DNA of 6,108 bases from an uncultured Clostridia bacterium (GTDB lineage Bacteria > Bacillota > Clostridia > TANB77 > CAG-508). A model generated the notes under the pieces. The model saw only the letters and a list, made by a program, of their open reading frames with translations. It searched no databases and was not told the DNA's origin. Shown here one piece after another: positions 5,862-6,108 of this stretch; the stretch's first letter is position 1, and each line of letters starts with the position of its first letter. The stretch spans positions 1-6,108 of the forward strand of contig CALXAS010000083.1 of NCBI GenBank assembly GCA_944386315.1, read 5' to 3'. The translations under genes were made by a program, and so were the position numbers.

Positions 5862-6108
5862 ATGGAAATAAAAGAAAATGAAAGAATAGATGATTTAGAA
5901 TATAAAGGATTAAAAATTATTCAAAAAGAGGATGGATTTTGTTTTGGGATAGATAGTGTATTACTTTCTGATTTTGCAAAAAATATAAAAAAAGAATCCA
6001 TAGTAGTAGATTTAGGTACAGGGACAGGAATATTACCTATTTTATTATCTGCTAAAACACAGGCAAAAAAAAAAAATGGAATAGAGATACAAGAAGATAA
6101 GACAGAAA
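5862..6108 (+). CDS. trmN6: tRNA1(Val) (adenine(37)-N6)-methyltransferase-like protein, N-terminal part
   Basis: Eighty-two residues are visible and the gene continues past the window; relatives have about 240-250. The family's N-terminal substrate strand region DLEYKGLKIIQ (residues 11-21) is followed by GFCFGIDSVLLSDFA (25-39). Then come SAM-binding motif I, VVDLGTGTGIL (48-58), and the acidic motif GIEIQ (73-77), whose glutamate binds the ribose of SAM. The NPPY catalytic motif should lie beyond the window. The enzyme methylates N6 of A37 in tRNA1(Val) in E. coli; in Gram-positives the exact target is less certain. Start ATG 5862 has AAGG at seven bases. A run of 12 A (6065-6076) encodes the KKKN just before GIEIQ and keeps frame only at this exact length. 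Confidence 0.85.
   Translation, partial: MEIKENERIDDLEYKGLKIIQKEDGFCFGIDSVLLSDFAKNIKKESIVVDLGTGTGILPILLSAKTQAKKKNGIEIQEDKTE

Overview
The window is low-GC DNA with A/T-ending codons and G+C almost absent from some spacers. It fits an anaerobic, probably spore-forming member of the Bacillota (Clostridia-like). The evidence is a giant acyl-CoA dehydratase activase-type iron-sulfur protein (typical of strict anaerobes), a GerM-domain protein (sporulation/germination family), strong AGGAGG-type ribosome binding sites and sigma-A-type promoters. Nothing identifies the species.

Layout: (1) Positions 1-3802, minus strand: one very large open frame. Its 3' end lies outside the window, and at least 1,267 residues are visible. 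It encodes two tandem ASKHA ATPase modules, a four-cysteine patch, a DUF2229-type segment and a 2-hydroxyacyl-CoA dehydratase-like C-terminal part. It has a near-consensus promoter (TTGACA, 17 bp, TACAAT) and a good RBS. (2) Positions 3803-4050: divergent intergenic region with that promoter and an extended -10 promoter for the rightward genes. (3) Positions 4051-4702, plus strand: overlapping mntA and hepT, a type VII-like toxin-antitoxin pair (nucleotidyltransferase antitoxin and HEPN RNase toxin), closed by an intrinsic terminator at 4713-4739. (4) Positions 4833-5390: a membrane-anchored GerM-domain protein. (5) Positions 5391-5861: very A/T-rich spacer containing one island of ordinary composition (about 5500-5687). 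The island can be read as a 58-residue Cys/His-rich ORF on the minus strand, and it also contains a 15-bp hairpin plus U-tract on the plus strand. (6) Positions 5862-6108: the start of a tRNA1(Val) adenine-N6 methyltransferase (TrmN6-like), cut by the window end.

Only mntA-hepT form a clear functional unit. The giant activase appears to be transcribed alone, away from them, and no separate dehydratase subunits are visible beside it. The GerM and TrmN6 genes look like independent housekeeping or sporulation genes. The least explained stretch is the 5500-5690 island. The least understood protein is the giant activase, whose two ATPase modules each keep a cysteine pair 39 residues apart.
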